A DNA stretch of 52,056 nt from Prevotella sp. (GCA_017545045.1 JAFYDA010000035.1:1-52056); one strand, 5' to 3'. Numbered from the stretch's first letter, positions 10,201-20,157 are shown. Translations and numbers: made by a program. Notes: generated by a model from the letters alone, not told the origin.

Positions 10201-11633
10201 AATCCGCCAAGATTGAAATGGAGGAAGTACGCACCGTTCCATTCGATGAGGACGGCCGCGATTGCGAGATGGTAGTTAGCCGTCTTGGAGAAATGCGCTT
10301 TGTGGATCCTCATACCAATATTGTTCTTTCATCGGTAAACATTCCTTATGGTTCATCACTCTATCATAAGAATGGCGACGTGGTCAAGAAAGGCGAGAAG
10401 ATTGCCCAGTGGGATCCGTTCAATGCTGTTATCGTAACAGAGTTTTCAGGTACATTGAAATTCAACGATGTCATTGAGGGTGTCACCTTCCGTGCCGAGA
10501 CCGACGAAACTACTGGTCTGACAGAAAAGATTGTCACTGAGTCAAAAGACAAGACAAAAGTACCAACCTGTGATATCATTGGAGCTGATGGTGAGAAAAT
10601 CGGTACCTACAACTTCCCTGTAGGTGGCCACGTCGTTGTCGAGGACGGTCAGACCGTTAAGACTGGTGAGACTCTCGTCAAGATTCCTCGTGCAGCCGCT
10701 AAAGGTGGTGATATTACCGCTGGTCTGCCGCGTGTCACCGAGCTATTCGAGGCTCGTAATCCATCGAACCCCGCTGTTGTCAGCGAAATCGACGGTGAGG
10801 TTACAATGGGTAAGGTGAAGCGTGGCAATCGTGAGATTATCGTCACATCGAAGACAGGAGAACAACGCAAGTACCTCGTATCTCTTTCAAAGCAAATTCT
10901 TGTGCAGGAGCACGATGCCGTGCGTGCTGGCACCCCACTTTCCGACGGTGCCATCACCCCGAGCGACATCCTTGCCATCAAAGGTCCAACCGCCGTTCAG
11001 GAGTACATCGTCAATGAAGTACAGGATGTGTACCGCCTGCAGGGTATCAAGATTAATGACAAGCATTTCGAGATTATCGTGCGCCAGATGATGCGCAAAG
11101 TACAAATTAACGATCCAGGCGACACTTCTTTCCTCGAACAGGAAGTAGTCGACAAACTCGATTTTGCAGAGGAGAACGACCGCATCTGGGGCAAGAAGGT
11201 GGTGACCGATGCTGGTGCTTCTGAGAACATGAAGCCAGGACAGATTGTCACCGCCCGTCGTCTGCGCGATGAGAACTCCATGCTGAAACGTCGTGACTTG
11301 AAGCTTGTACAGGTGCGTGATGCCGTTCCTGCTACGTCTACGCAAATTCTGCAGGGTATCACCCGTGCAGCATTGCAGACCAAGTCATTCATGTCAGCCG
11401 CCTCATTCCAGGAAACCACCAAGGTACTCAACGAGGCCGCCATTCGTGGCAAGGTTGACAACCTGGAAGGCATGAAGGAGAACGTTATCTGCGGCCACCT
11501 TATTCCTGCAGGTACTGGACTACGCGAATTCGAGAAGATCATTGTTGGATCTAAGGAAGAATACGATCGTATGCAGGCCAACCGTAAGAATGTACTCGAC
11601 TTTGCCGAGGAAGTGGTGCTTGACGAGAACTAA
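7299..11633 (+). CDS. rpoC: DNA-directed RNA polymerase subunit beta'
   Basis: 1444 residues, normal for the phylum. It holds the active-site Mg: [12 protein letters not shown], with Asp484, Asp486 and Asp488. The N-terminal zinc site is [19 protein letters not shown] (about residues 66-88) and the second is [13 protein letters not shown] near 907. The bridge helix and trigger loop region ([19 protein letters not shown], later [13 protein letters not shown]) are intact. The C-terminal omega-contacting region is present. It is cotranscribed with rpoB; metF begins 20 bases downstream on the same strand without a visible terminator. Confidence 0.98.
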   Translation: MAFKKDTKTKSNFTKITIGLASPEDILESSFGEVTKPETINYRTYKPERDGLFCERIFGPTKDYECACGKYKRIRYKGIVCDRCGVEVTEKKVRRERAGHIELVVPVAHIWYFRSLPNKIGYLLGLPTKKLDAVIYYERYIVIQPGAMAGKKDGEGNDALGSNVYDLLSEEEYNEIVDNQIAQNNDYLDDNDPNKFIAKMGAEAIYELLTKLDLDSLSYELRDRASTDSSVQRKNEALKRLQVVESFRQSVEKGINRPEWMIMKIIPVTPPELRPLVPLDGGRFATSDLNDLYRRVIIRNNRLKRLMEIHAPEVILRNEKRMLQEAVDSLFDNSRKSSAVKSDSNRPLKSLSDSLKGKQGRFRQNLLGKRVDYSARSVIVVGPELKMGECGLPKLMAAELYKPFIIRKLIERGIVKTVKSAKKIVDRREPVIWDILENVMKGHPVLLNRAPTLHRLGIQAFQPKLIEGKAIQLHPLACTAFNADFDGDQMAVHLPLSNEAILEAQLLMLQSHNILNPANGAPITVPSQDMVLGLYYISKIRPGAKGEGLSFYGPEEAIIAHNEGKCDLHAQVKVVVDDRDENGNKFRHTVETSVGRVIVNGIIPEQVGYVNKVISKKSLRDIIADVIKNVGFAEACEFLDGIKNLGYRMAYEAGLSFNLDDIIIPKEKVELIAKGNEEVKQITDNYNMGFITDNERYNQVIDTWTHVNNDIGNILLKQMTEADQGFNAVFMMLDSGARGSKDQIKQLSGIRGLMAKPQKAGAEGHQIIENPILSNFKEGMSVLEYFISTHGARKGLADTAMKTADAGYLTRRLVDVSHDVIINEEDCGTLRGLVCTALKNGDEVISSLSERILGRVSVHDILNPKTGDVIVEAGEEITEAIAETIEKAEIESVEIRSVLTCESKKGVCMKCYGRNLATRRMVQRGEAVGVIAAQAIGEPGTQLTLRTFHAGGVAANAAANANIVAKYESAKIEMEEVRTVPFDEDGRDCEMVVSRLGEMRFVDPHTNIVLSSVNIPYGSSLYHKNGDVVKKGEKIAQWDPFNAVIVTEFSGTLKFNDVIEGVTFRAETDETTGLTEKIVTESKDKTKVPTCDIIGADGEKIGTYNFPVGGHVVVEDGQTVKTGETLVKIPRAAAKGGDITAGLPRVTELFEARNPSNPAVVSEIDGEVTMGKVKRGNREIIVTSKTGEQRKYLVSLSKQILVQEHDAVRAGTPLSDGAITPSDILAIKGPTAVQEYIVNEVQDVYRLQGIKINDKHFEIIVRQMMRKVQINDPGDTSFLEQEVVDKLDFAEENDRIWGKKVVTDAGASENMKPGQIVTARRLRDENSMLKRRDLKLVQVRDAVPATSTQILQGITRAALQTKSFMSAASFQETTKVLNEAAIRGKVDNLEGMKENVICGHLIPAGTGLREFEKIIVGSKEEYDRMQANRKNVLDFAEEVVLDEN

Positions 11634-11653
11634 GCTCACTAGTTGTTGATTTT

Positions 11654-12610
11654 ATGAGCGTCACCAAAATCATCAGTGAACATACCCGTGGGAGGCAGTA
11701 TTCGTTTGAGATACTGCCTCCACTCAAAGGTACGGGCACAGAGAAGCTCTTCGCTGACATTGACAAGCTGGCAGCTTTCAATCCAGCCTTTATTAACATC
11801 ACAACGCACCATACAGAATACGTCTACCGCGAATTGCCAAACGGACAATACGAGCGGTTTCGCGTGCGTCGTCGCCCGGGCACCATTGCTATAGCAGCAG
11901 CTATCCAGCAGCGTTACCATATTCCCGTACAACCGCATATTATCTGTAGCGGTGCTACCGTTGAGGATATTGAGTACGAGCTGCTTGACCTCCAGTTCCT
12001 TGGCATCCATGATCTGCTTCTGCTCCGTGGTGACAAGGTCAAAGAAGATACCCATTTTACCCCCACACCGGGCGGACACGCCCATACCACAGACCTCATC
12101 CGACAGGTACAACGTTTCAATCAGGGATTCTTTGCCGATGGCACCCCCATCAAGCATCCTGGCCATCCATTTGAATTCGGCGTAGCCTGCTATCCCGAGA
12201 AGCATGAGGAGGCTCCCAATATGGAAATGGACCTGCAATACCTAAAGCAAAAGCAAGATTTGGGTGCACAATATGCAGTTACACAATTGTTCTTCGACAA
12301 TCAGAAATACTTCGATTTTGTCAGTCGCGCCCGCAAGGTTGGCATCACCATTCCCATTATTCCTGGTATCAAGCCCATGTCAAAACTATCTCAACTGACT
12401 ATCGTTCCAAAAACGTTCCACTGTGACATTCCAGAGCCACTTGCCCATGAAATTGTCAATTGCCATACTGACGAGGACGCCCGTCAGTTGGGGATAGAAT
12501 GGACTACGGAACAATGTCGCGACCTTTATGCGCATGGTATTAACGACATCCATTTCTACACGGTCTCAGCTGTAGACTCCGTGGTAGAAATAACACGACG
12601 CCTACTATGA
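11654..12610 (+). CDS. metF: 5,10-methylenetetrahydrofolate reductase
   Basis: 318 residues, an FAD-dependent TIM-barrel enzyme that reduces 5,10-methylene-THF to 5-methyl-THF for methionine synthesis. Family motifs are YSFEILPPLKG at the N-terminus (with the catalytic Glu), FINITTHHTEY, PHIICSG, DLLLLRGD and FGVACYPEKHEEAPN. VTQLFFDN and PIIPGIKPMSK near 205-245 complete the folate pocket. It lies 20 bases after rpoC and its stop overlaps the holB start by 4 bases, suggesting translational coupling. Confidence 0.95.
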   Translation: MSVTKIISEHTRGRQYSFEILPPLKGTGTEKLFADIDKLAAFNPAFINITTHHTEYVYRELPNGQYERFRVRRRPGTIAIAAAIQQRYHIPVQPHIICSGATVEDIEYELLDLQFLGIHDLLLLRGDKVKEDTHFTPTPGGHAHTTDLIRQVQRFNQGFFADGTPIKHPGHPFEFGVACYPEKHEEAPNMEMDLQYLKQKQDLGAQYAVTQLFFDNQKYFDFVSRARKVGITIPIIPGIKPMSKLSQLTIVPKTFHCDIPEPLAHEIVNCHTDEDARQLGIEWTTEQCRDLYAHGINDIHFYTVSAVDSVVEITRRLL

Positions 12611-13707
12611 CATTCCACAATGTGATTGGGCAGGAAGAGATACGTGACCGCCTGCTGCAAATGACGAGTGAAGGCCGTTTGCCTCATGCTGTCATGCTTT
12701 GCGGGCCTCAGGGTGTCGGAAAGAAAGCACTTGCTATTGCGTTTGCCTCTCATCTGTTAGGTGATAATAATGCGATGGTTAAACGGTTGGAGCATCCCGA
12801 CCTACATTTCACATACCCAACCATCAAACTACCTTCAATGGGCAGCGACCATAAGCCCATAAGCGATGATTTCGCTCATGAATGGCACGAATTGCTGACA
12901 GGTACCGGCCCCTACTTTACAATGGATGAATGGATGACGGCCATGGGCGGAGAGAACCAGCAAGCCATCATCACTGCTGGCGAAAGCGATGCGCTCGTTC
13001 ATAAACTCAGTCTCAAATCCAGTCAAGGAGGATACAAAGTGAGCATCATCTGGCTTCCTGAACGCATGAACATCGAGTGTGCCAACAAACTGCTTAAGCT
13101 CATAGAGGAGCCACCTTCACAAACTGTCTTCATCATGGTCTGTGAAGAACCCGACAAATTGCTGGATACCATCCGTAGCCGCGTACAACGCATCGATGTC
13201 AAGAAAATTCCCGCCAATGTCATCTGTCAAGCACTCGTTGATCACCGTGGCATCAGCGAAGAGGCTGCCCACCGTATTAGCCGTTTGGCCAATGGCTCAT
13301 GGCTAAAAGCACTCGAAGAACTTCAAGTGGACACGGAAAACAGACTGTTCCTAGATCTCTACATCTCACTCATGAGGCTGGCATATCAGCGCAAAATCCG
13401 TGATCTTCGCAAATGGAGCGACACCATGGCCAGTTTCGGTCGAGAGAAACAAAAGCGCTTCCTGCAATACTTCCTCCGCATGACACGCGAATGTTTCATG
13501 TACAATTTCCAACAACCCGAAATCGTCTATATGACTGAACAGGAAGAAAATTTCGCCCGCAATTTTGCCCGTTTTGTAAGCGAAGCTAACATTCTATCCC
13601 TTTACGACCTAGCCAACCGCGCTATCCGCGACATCGGTCAGAACGCCAACTCAAAAATCGTATTCTTTGACTTCACTCTCCAAACTATTATATTATTATT
13701 AAACTAA
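12607..13707 (+). CDS. holB: DNA polymerase III delta' subunit (clamp-loader ATPase-like)
   Basis: 366 residues. The N-terminal AAA+ domain starts with FHNVIGQEEIRDRLLQM and a P-loop region GPQGVGKKALA (about 33-43). Compared with DnaX it lacks the full zinc-binding cysteine set, as is usual in delta'. LLKLIEEPPSQTVFIMV and IRSRVQRIDV are clamp-loader sensor motifs (about 160-198). The C-terminal half is a helical collar domain. The protein works in the clamp loader that places the sliding clamp on DNA. The ATG at 12607 overlaps the metF stop (ATGA). No terminator is visible before the GH43 gene 23 bases later. Confidence 0.88.
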   Translation: MTFHNVIGQEEIRDRLLQMTSEGRLPHAVMLCGPQGVGKKALAIAFASHLLGDNNAMVKRLEHPDLHFTYPTIKLPSMGSDHKPISDDFAHEWHELLTGTGPYFTMDEWMTAMGGENQQAIITAGESDALVHKLSLKSSQGGYKVSIIWLPERMNIECANKLLKLIEEPPSQTVFIMVCEEPDKLLDTIRSRVQRIDVKKIPANVICQALVDHRGISEEAAHRISRLANGSWLKALEELQVDTENRLFLDLYISLMRLAYQRKIRDLRKWSDTMASFGREKQKRFLQYFLRMTRECFMYNFQQPEIVYMTEQEENFARNFARFVSEANILSLYDLANRAIRDIGQNANSKIVFFDFTLQTIILLLN

Positions 13708-13730
13708 TATCACTTCGATAAGTTCATACT

Positions 13731-14762
13731 ATGAAAAGAGGTATCAAAACCATACTCTGGAGTTGTATTGTCTTGATGGCTGCAACCATGACCGAAGCCC
13801 AGCCAAACCGTGGACCACGCCATCGTCGTATGGCCTTTGCGACAGACACCGTGATGGCACACGACCCAGTTATGGCATTTGAGAACAATACCTACTATCT
13901 GCTTTCTACAGGCATGGGTATACAATGGGCCACTTCAAAAGACCGCAAGACATGGGTAATGCAGTCCACGCCTTTTATAGAGGACATACCGCAGTGGACG
14001 CAGGATTCAGTGCCTGGCTTCCGTAACCATGTGTGGGCTCCAGACATCATCCGCTGGCACAATCGTTGGTGGTTGGCTTATTCATGCTCTACATTTGGAA
14101 AGAACACGTCAGCCATTGGTCTGATGTCAGCACAAAGTATTGGGGGAATGTGGAAAGACGAAGGGTGTATCGTAGCCTCCAAGGAAAACAGAGACAATTG
14201 GAACGCTATCGACCCTTGCTTTGTGATAGACGACGACGGCCAGCCTTGGCTAACCTGGGGCTCGTTCTGGGACGGCATCCAACTGGCACGGCTCGACACA
14301 ACGATGCATCTTGCCTCGAAGCCCTTTACCATTGCAAGACGTCACAAACCAGGCAATCAGAATGCAGCCGAGAATCCCACATCGAAATTTGCTGGACGCA
14401 ATGCCATTGAGGCACCGTTTATATTGAAACACGACGGCTACTACTATCTTTTTGTCTCATGGGACTACTGCTGTCGAGGAGCAAAGAGCAACTATCGCAT
14501 AGCCGTAGGACGTAGCAAGCATATAGAGGGACCTTACCTCGACCGTGAAGGTCACGACATGAGAGACGGTGGCGGCACATTGTTCTTAGAAGGCGACAAA
14601 TCGGAGTATGAAGCAGCAGGTCACTGCGCTGCCTACGATATGAATGGTGAATCCATCTTCATCTGTCATGGTTACTCTGTCCATCTTAACGGGACTGCAC
14701 TCCTGATTCAGAAGTCCATCAAATGGACGGAGGACAAATGGCCTTCTTTGTCACAATTCTAA
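13731..14762 (+). CDS. Secreted GH43 arabinan endo-1,5-alpha-L-arabinosidase
   Basis: 343 residues. A Sec signal peptide spans about 1-23 (ILWSCIVLMAATMTEAQ). The rest is one five-bladed GH43 propeller. The three catalytic acids are in place: Asp45 (VMAHDPVMAF), Asp161 (WNAIDPCFVIDDDG) and Glu227 (NAIEAPFI). The motifs HVWAPDI, PWLTWGSFWDGI and YYYLFVSWDYCC are those of endo-arabinanases in this family. The substrate is probably the alpha-1,5-arabinan side chains of pectin, cut in the periplasm or at the surface. No lipobox and no C-terminal T9SS sorting domain are seen. It is followed after 17 bases by the T9SS plug gene, which is unlikely to be a functional partner. Confidence 0.9.
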   Translation: MKRGIKTILWSCIVLMAATMTEAQPNRGPRHRRMAFATDTVMAHDPVMAFENNTYYLLSTGMGIQWATSKDRKTWVMQSTPFIEDIPQWTQDSVPGFRNHVWAPDIIRWHNRWWLAYSCSTFGKNTSAIGLMSAQSIGGMWKDEGCIVASKENRDNWNAIDPCFVIDDDGQPWLTWGSFWDGIQLARLDTTMHLASKPFTIARRHKPGNQNAAENPTSKFAGRNAIEAPFILKHDGYYYLFVSWDYCCRGAKSNYRIAVGRSKHIEGPYLDREGHDMRDGGGTLFLEGDKSEYEAAGHCAAYDMNGESIFICHGYSVHLNGTALLIQKSIKWTEDKWPSLSQF

Positions 14763-14779
14763 ACAAAGGAATCTTGAAG

Positions 14780-16018
14780 ATGGCAATACGCTCACTGACT
14801 ATATTCTTTCTGCTTTTGATGTCGCACATAACGGCAGCTCGTAGCACTGTGTACAGCCCAAAAGTGAAAACGCTCCAAATGGTTGTCAACCAGGACTGGC
14901 TGTCACCACCTGTCATGAGAATAGGCAGCGACGACATACTGAACATAGGCTTCGACGAGTTGTCACACAACTATCACCGCTACATTTATTGGATAGAACG
15001 ATGCGAGGCTGACTGGGCACCATCAGAGGGATTGTTTGAAAGCGACTGGCTACATGGCTTCAACAATAATCCTATTGAAGATTACGAGAACTCGCTGAAC
15101 ACCACCGTGTCCTACACTCACTATCGGCTCCAGATTCCCAACGACCGCTGCCATATCAAGATGAGCGGCAACTACCGATTGCACGTCAGCGACGAGGAGA
15201 ACGATGGCGAGGAGGTGCTCTGTGCTGAATTCTACGTGGTAGAGCCGCGCTTGAACGTGGGACTCAGTGCAACTACCAATACAGACATCGACTTCAACTC
15301 TTCGCACCAACAGGTGTCAATGACGGTGAACTACGATGCCACAATGAACATCACCAATGAAAGCGAACAGATATGGACGGTCGTCATGCAGAATGGTCGT
15401 GAGGACAATTGCAAGATAAACCCACGTCCCGACTATATTCAGCGCAATAAACTACAATGGGTACACTGTCGCGACCTCATCTTCGATGCTGGCAATGAAT
15501 ACCACAAATTTGAGGTGCTCGACGTGAGCCATCCCACAATGGGTATCGACCGCATGTCGTGGGACGGGAACTACTATCAGGCCTACCCCTTTGCAGACAC
15601 GCCTCGGCCTAACTACCTATACGACGAGGATGCTAATGGTTTCTTCTACATTCGCAACAGCGACAACATTGAAAACGACCGCACTAGCGACTATGTTTAC
15701 GTAAATTACCAAATGGGACCTGTTCACCATTATGCTGAGGATATTATCATCGATGGAGTATGGACTACCGAGCATCCCCAAAACTACGTAATGAGCTACG
15801 ACGAAGAGACGCACTGCTATCGGGCCAGCATTCTGCAGAAACAAGGATACTACTCCTATCAATACTTGATACGCGACAGCGACGGACGCACACATGTCCT
15901 GCCCGAGGAAGGATCATTCTTCGAAACGGAAAACAAGTATCAGGCATTTGTCTACTATAAAGGAGTCACCGAACGGACATGGAGGCTGGTTGGCTACCGG
16001 CAGATTGTCCTAAAATAG
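14780..16018 (+). CDS. Type IX secretion system plug protein (DUF5103)
   Basis: 412 residues from the ATG at 14780, which gives a clean signal peptide (MAIRSLTIFFLLLMSHITAA); an in-frame ATG at 14723 would lie inside the GH43 gene. The N-terminal domain (about 28-135) includes YSPKVKTLQMVVNQDW, ILNIGFDELSHNYHRYIYWIERCEADW and NPIEDYENSLNTTVSYTHY, which are the hallmark of the family once called DUF5103. In Flavobacterium the Plug protein seals the periplasmic side of the giant SprA channel of T9SS. The C-terminal half (about 310-410) resembles a second beta-rich domain. Its last 53 bases overlap the convergent regulator gene. Confidence 0.85.
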   Translation: MAIRSLTIFFLLLMSHITAARSTVYSPKVKTLQMVVNQDWLSPPVMRIGSDDILNIGFDELSHNYHRYIYWIERCEADWAPSEGLFESDWLHGFNNNPIEDYENSLNTTVSYTHYRLQIPNDRCHIKMSGNYRLHVSDEENDGEEVLCAEFYVVEPRLNVGLSATTNTDIDFNSSHQQVSMTVNYDATMNITNESEQIWTVVMQNGREDNCKINPRPDYIQRNKLQWVHCRDLIFDAGNEYHKFEVLDVSHPTMGIDRMSWDGNYYQAYPFADTPRPNYLYDEDANGFFYIRNSDNIENDRTSDYVYVNYQMGPVHHYAEDIIIDGVWTTEHPQNYVMSYDEETHCYRASILQKQGYYSYQYLIRDSDGRTHVLPEEGSFFETENKYQAFVYYKGVTERTWRLVGYRQIVLK

Positions 16019-18476
16019 TATGCGTCATCTTTTTACGATATTCTGATGGCGTCATCTTGAACTTATGATAGAATTTCGCCATCATGTAGTTTGGCGAAAC
16101 AAAGTTCGTCTTCTTTGCAATCTGCTCTATGGAGAGTTCGGTAGTTACAAGCAGTTCAGCAACGTTGTCCAAGCGCATAGTCCGAACCAACACACGCGGA
16201 CTCTTGTGGAGATTTTGTGACATCAGCTCATACAGATCCAGGACCTCCATATTTGTGGCTTTTGAAAGCAAATGCATCGTCAGTCGCTTGGTGTCACGCT
16301 CATGTACATAGGGAATTATCTTCAACATCGCCTCTACGAATTCATTGGTCAATTCTCTTTGCGGCTCATTGTCTGTTCCATAAATCTCATCTTGTGTGGG
16401 AGACAGCAGCTCTGAATTATAACCGTCACAACGCTCCACGAATACACTGATACGGCGTATCACGTCACCCTCCTCATTACTACGTCTGATACGCATCCGG
16501 GTGTTTCGGTTGTACACCACAAAGTTCACTACTGCTAAAGCCAGCACGACAAGTCCTAAGAACACAAGAATGAACGTGGCACGCCACCATGGCTGGTTCA
16601 CATTAACCACCCATACTAACGGAGTTCCTTCATACGTTCCCGGCACCACTGACGACTGAAGTTCTATATGGTAAGAACCTGGCTTCAAAGCGAGTAACGG
16701 AAGATGCAGCAAGCCACGACGGTCGACAAGACCAGTTCCGCTGAAGTACGAATACTCTGTCCACTCATTACTAATCTCCTTGATACGAGCTCTATAATAG
16801 GTTTGCAACGGCCGCGCATAATTCAGTGCCGAGAAGGTCAAGGACACTGAGTTCTGGTCGTAGTTGAGGTTGATTTCTTTCGTCCGCGTAATAGCCTTTT
16901 CCAGTATGACCTCACCATTTACCTTCGTCCCTACCGTCACATTAATACCATTCACCAAAAGACTCGTCAACTTTGGATACATCTTGTACGGTTTTTGGTC
17001 AAAAAGATGTACAAAGTCCTGTGGATTAAATTTTACGACATGGTCAATGGCCTGCATCACAATTGTCCCACCCTGCAACTTCATCGCTTTTCCATTGACA
17101 AACGTCTCGTTAGGCACATTGTCATTGTCGCTAAAACTGAACACTTGCTTCACCTTATCGTCCACAATACGCAAACAAGTGATTCCGTAGCTAGTGCTCA
17201 CCCATATATTATGCATGTCGTCCTCTATCACAGCATGTATGACACCATTGAGCAACCCATTCTTTCGCGAATAGACAACAGGTTCAGCCTGAGGAGAGGT
17301 GTACAGAAACAGACCATTCGGAGTACCTACCCACATCCAGTTCCTACTGTCTGTCAGCATCGCATTAGCCTTTTTTCCTCTGAATTCTGTAATGCCTTTC
17401 AGGCCGTCCATCATTGCGCCATATTTCAGAGCGTCATCTTCATCCCAGGAAAACGATTGAAACGGCGCATGCAACGGAGGACCGTAGAGAACACCGCGCT
17501 GTTCTGTGCCAAGCCACATGCCGCCTTGCAGGTCAAACTCCACAGCATTAATGTCCGTCTCCAGGCGATGACCGTTTATCAATGTCAGCGTCTTGTGGTG
17601 AGTAATGATTCCAGTCTCAAACTCATAGGTAAAATATCCCCACTCAGACGCTATATAAAGTTTCTTATCATGGACGACCATATTGTTCAGGTGATAGTCA
17701 GAACGCATGACCTCAGACCATTGTCGGCTATCCATATTATAATACAGAAGAATAGCACCTTTTTCACCATTGCGTATGACGTAGAGACCATGGTCATGTA
17801 TCAGCTGCACACCACTGCGATTGTATATCTTTGCATCATAATCATCATAAGCTCGTCGCTGATAAAGCCTCTTACCTGTCTTGAGATTATAGCAGAGCAT
17901 CAGACCGTCTTCATAGAACAACAGCAGATACTTCTTGTCATAGACCTCCACATCCTGAAGATTCAAATCCGCCTTCAAAGGAATACGGTAATCGTATTTA
18001 TTACAGAAAAGAGAATGGTTAATACACAGCCACACATCACCGTCAATATCAACAAACATGTCGTCAACCCTCTTGCCATCTGAGCCATACGTCTGAAAGA
18101 TACTGTCTACATTAACATAGAAGCGTTCTGTATACAAATTGACACACATCACCCCATGGCTGCTCTTAAGCCACAAATGGTGATTATTGTCGTAATACAA
18201 ATGGTAATGTCCCTGATAATCCACCAACTCATACTTTGATCCCTGATCATTACTAATGTTAGTGAAGCGTGCACCGTCATAGAAGTTGATATCGCCTATG
18301 GTCGATATGGTCATACGTCCTGAGTATGTGCATTTGACAGTCTGAGCCGAATTGTCCGCTATCCCATCCGATGCCGTTATCGTACGGAACACACGATCTC
18401 CGTCAATGGCAGCCGTCAGGCGGATACACACTGTCAAAAGCAGAGATATAAGCTTCAGTCTATCAGTTGATGTCAT
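15966..18476 (-). CDS. Transmembrane AraC-type regulator with periplasmic propeller sensor
   Basis: 836 residues. A signal peptide or N-terminal anchor spans about 1-23. A long beta-propeller sensor (about 25-510) contains repeats such as NHHLWLKSSHGVMCV, GGMWLGTEQRGVLYG, NWMWVGTPNGLFLY and NIWVSTSYGITCL. A Y_Y_Y-type domain (about 550-640; LNYDQNSVSLTFSALNYARP) is followed by one transmembrane helix (about 652-675). The cytoplasmic part ends in an AraC-type double HTH (SIEQIAKKTNFVSPNYMMAKFYHKF). This is the layout of Bacteroides hybrid two-component sensors with the kinase and receiver removed: only about 60 residues lie between helix and HTH. It is probably a one-component signal-to-DNA regulator for a glycan locus; target unknown. 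Confidence 0.85.
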   Translation of the reverse strand: MTSTDRLKLISLLLTVCIRLTAAIDGDRVFRTITASDGIADNSAQTVKCTYSGRMTISTIGDINFYDGARFTNISNDQGSKYELVDYQGHYHLYYDNNHHLWLKSSHGVMCVNLYTERFYVNVDSIFQTYGSDGKRVDDMFVDIDGDVWLCINHSLFCNKYDYRIPLKADLNLQDVEVYDKKYLLLFYEDGLMLCYNLKTGKRLYQRRAYDDYDAKIYNRSGVQLIHDHGLYVIRNGEKGAILLYYNMDSRQWSEVMRSDYHLNNMVVHDKKLYIASEWGYFTYEFETGIITHHKTLTLINGHRLETDINAVEFDLQGGMWLGTEQRGVLYGPPLHAPFQSFSWDEDDALKYGAMMDGLKGITEFRGKKANAMLTDSRNWMWVGTPNGLFLYTSPQAEPVVYSRKNGLLNGVIHAVIEDDMHNIWVSTSYGITCLRIVDDKVKQVFSFSDNDNVPNETFVNGKAMKLQGGTIVMQAIDHVVKFNPQDFVHLFDQKPYKMYPKLTSLLVNGINVTVGTKVNGEVILEKAITRTKEINLNYDQNSVSLTFSALNYARPLQTYYRARIKEISNEWTEYSYFSGTGLVDRRGLLHLPLLALKPGSYHIELQSSVVPGTYEGTPLVWVVNVNQPWWRATFILVFLGLVVLALAVVNFVVYNRNTRMRIRRSNEEGDVIRRISVFVERCDGYNSELLSPTQDEIYGTDNEPQRELTNEFVEAMLKIIPYVHERDTKRLTMHLLSKATNMEVLDLYELMSQNLHKSPRVLVRTMRLDNVAELLVTTELSIEQIAKKTNFVSPNYMMAKFYHKFKMTPSEYRKKMTHTILGQSAGSQPASMSVR

Positions 18477-18495
18477 ATATATCTATATATGGCTA

Positions 18496-18527
18496 CAAAG
18501 ATACGGAAAAAGAATTATTCTTCCAAA
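18496..18527 (-). promoter_or_regulatory. Bacteroidota-type promoter of the propeller/AraC regulator
   Basis: On the minus strand TATCTTTG (18503 to 18496) matches the -7 consensus TAnnTTTG. TTTG (18527 to 18524) is the -33 element, with a 20-base spacer. The -7 box lies about 19 bases before the ATG at 18476. Confidence 0.7.
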
Positions 18528-18557
18528 TTTTTATACTAAAAAATGGATGCATGGAGC

Positions 18558-19478
18558 TCAGTAAGCTTCACGGTATTTGCTTTCATCTTTATCATCGAGC
18601 ATCGAAAGGTAGGATTGGTAACGGCTCTGAGCTATGTAGTGTTCCTCCACTGCCTTCAGCACGGCACAGCCAGGCTCATGCGTATGGGTGCAGTCGGAGA
18701 AGCGACACTGCTTAGACATCTCAAAAATTTCCTTGAAATAGCTTGTCAATTCTTCACGTTCCATATCAAACGTGCCGAAGCCCTTGATGCCTGGTGTGTC
18801 AATGAGGTATCCACTTTGTCCAATAGGAATCATCTCACTAAACGTAGTCGTATGCATGCCCGTATTGTGTGCATCGCTAATCTCGGCAGTGCGAAGGTTA
18901 GCACCTGGCACGAGACGGTTGATAAGCGTCGATTTCCCTACCCCGCTGTTACCGCTGAGCAAAGTAATCTTGCCGTTGAGCATGGGACGCAGTTCTTCCA
19001 CGCCGTTGCCCGTTGCTGCCGACACTTGTCGGCACTCATAACCCACCGTCTCATAGAGTTGCACCATCATCTGCTGGTAGCGGTGTTCATCCTCACCAAG
19101 CATGTCAGTCTTGTTGAATATAAGAATTACGGGAATGCGGTAAGCCTCAGCAGAAGCCAGAAAGCGGTCGACAAATGTAGTGGAGGTCTGCGGACTGCTG
19201 ACGGTGACAACGAGCAATGCCTGATCAACGTTGGCCGCCAGGATATGGCTCTGTTTCGAGAGATTAATACTTTTACGGATAATGTAGTTGCGACGATTCT
19301 CGATATCAGTAATCCACATCCCTTCATTAACCGTAACGCGGTCACCAACAGCCACAGGATTTGTGCTTCGTATGCCCTTCAGACGGAAGTTTCCCTTGAC
19401 CTTACAATCAATCAGCTGGCCATCGTCCGTTCGGACGGTGTACCAGCTGCCTGTATTCTTGATAACGAGACCCTTCAC
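18558..19478 (-). CDS. rsgA: Ribosome small subunit-dependent GTPase RsgA
   Basis: 306 residues. A circularly permuted GTPase that checks late 30S maturation. The N-terminal OB fold (about 1-70) is followed by G4 NKTD (122-125), then the P-loop GNSGVGKST (176-184) and G3 DTPG (227-230): the permuted order is diagnostic. The C-terminal zinc knuckle uses Cys258, Cys263, a nearby His and Cys271 ([14 protein letters not shown]). The start is GTG, directly after the frr TAA stop, so the two genes are probably coupled translationally. Confidence 0.95.
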   Translation of the reverse strand: MKGLVIKNTGSWYTVRTDDGQLIDCKVKGNFRLKGIRSTNPVAVGDRVTVNEGMWITDIENRRNYIIRKSINLSKQSHILAANVDQALLVVTVSSPQTSTTFVDRFLASAEAYRIPVILIFNKTDMLGEDEHRYQQMMVQLYETVGYECRQVSAATGNGVEELRPMLNGKITLLSGNSGVGKSTLINRLVPGANLRTAEISDAHNTGMHTTTFSEMIPIGQSGYLIDTPGIKGFGTFDMEREELTSYFKEIFEMSKQCRFSDCTHTHEPGCAVLKAVEEHYIAQSRYQSYLSMLDDKDESKYREAY

Positions 19479-20039
19479 TTACACTGTCATGATTTCTTTA
19501 TTCTTGGCCTCAATGAGTTCGTCAAGCTTCTTGATATACTTGTCGTGAATTTTCTGAAGCTCCAGTTCGGCGTCCTTCTCATTATCCTCACTGAGCCCGT
19601 CCTTGATGGCTTTCTTCAGTTTGTCCTTGATGTCAGAGCGCACATTACGCACTTCCACCTTGGCTTTCTCTGCTATCTTGTTGCACTGCTTCACCAAGTC
19701 GCGACGACGTTCCTCTGTGGGCTGCGGAATACCAAGACGGATGATTTCACCATTGTTTTCTGGAGTGATGCCCACATCAGAGTTCATAATAGCCTTCTCA
19801 ATATCCTTGATTTGCTTGCGGTCCCAAGGTTTGATGGCGATGGTGCGGGCATCGGGAGTCGAGATGTTTGCCACTTGGTTCAGAGGGACTTTACTTCCGT
19901 AGGATTCCACTCTGATACCATCGAGAATGGCCACATTGGCACGGCCGGCACGAATGCGGTTCAGCTCGTCTTCAAGGAACATCGCAGCCATTTCCATTCT
20001 CTCTTCACTCTTTTTCAAAGTTTCTTTTACGTCTATCAT
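19479..20039 (-). CDS. frr: Ribosome recycling factor
   Basis: 186 residues, the standard length. With EF-G it splits post-termination ribosomes. The protein is a three-helix bundle plus a small beta domain. Motifs seen are FLEDELNRIRAGRANVAILDGI, NISTPDARTIAIKPWDR and RLGIPQPTEERRRDLVKQCNKIAEKAKV. It is first in the frr-rsgA pair. A possible -7 box TAATTTTG lies on the minus strand at 20075-20068, with only a weak -33 element upstream. Confidence 0.97.
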   Translation of the reverse strand: MIDVKETLKKSEERMEMAAMFLEDELNRIRAGRANVAILDGIRVESYGSKVPLNQVANISTPDARTIAIKPWDRKQIKDIEKAIMNSDVGITPENNGEIIRLGIPQPTEERRRDLVKQCNKIAEKAKVEVRNVRSDIKDKLKKAIKDGLSEDNEKDAELELQKIHDKYIKKLDELIEAKNKEIMTV

Positions 20040-20126
20040 AATTATACGAATAATGTTTTTCTGCTTACAAAATTAGTGCTTTTCTTTCAAACGCGCAAGC
20101 GTTTTTACATTTTTTTTCAACTTTAT

Positions 20127-20157
20127 TTTGCCATTCAAATGTATTTATGTATCTTTG
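20127..20157 (+). promoter_or_regulatory. Bacteroidota-type promoter of the tandem kinase operon
   Basis: TTTG (20127-20130), a 19-base spacer and TATCTTTG (20150-20157) match the -33/-7 consensus well. The first ATG (20175) is 17 bases downstream. The promoter lies in an A/T-rich 135-base gap shared with divergent frr. It probably serves the whole 20175-26671 unit because the internal gaps are 38 and 6 bases. Confidence 0.75.

Noticed and set aside
16995-18083. A 362-residue plus-strand open frame
   Set aside because: Antisense to the propeller-domain regulator; its translation has no recognisable motif and lacks protein-like composition.
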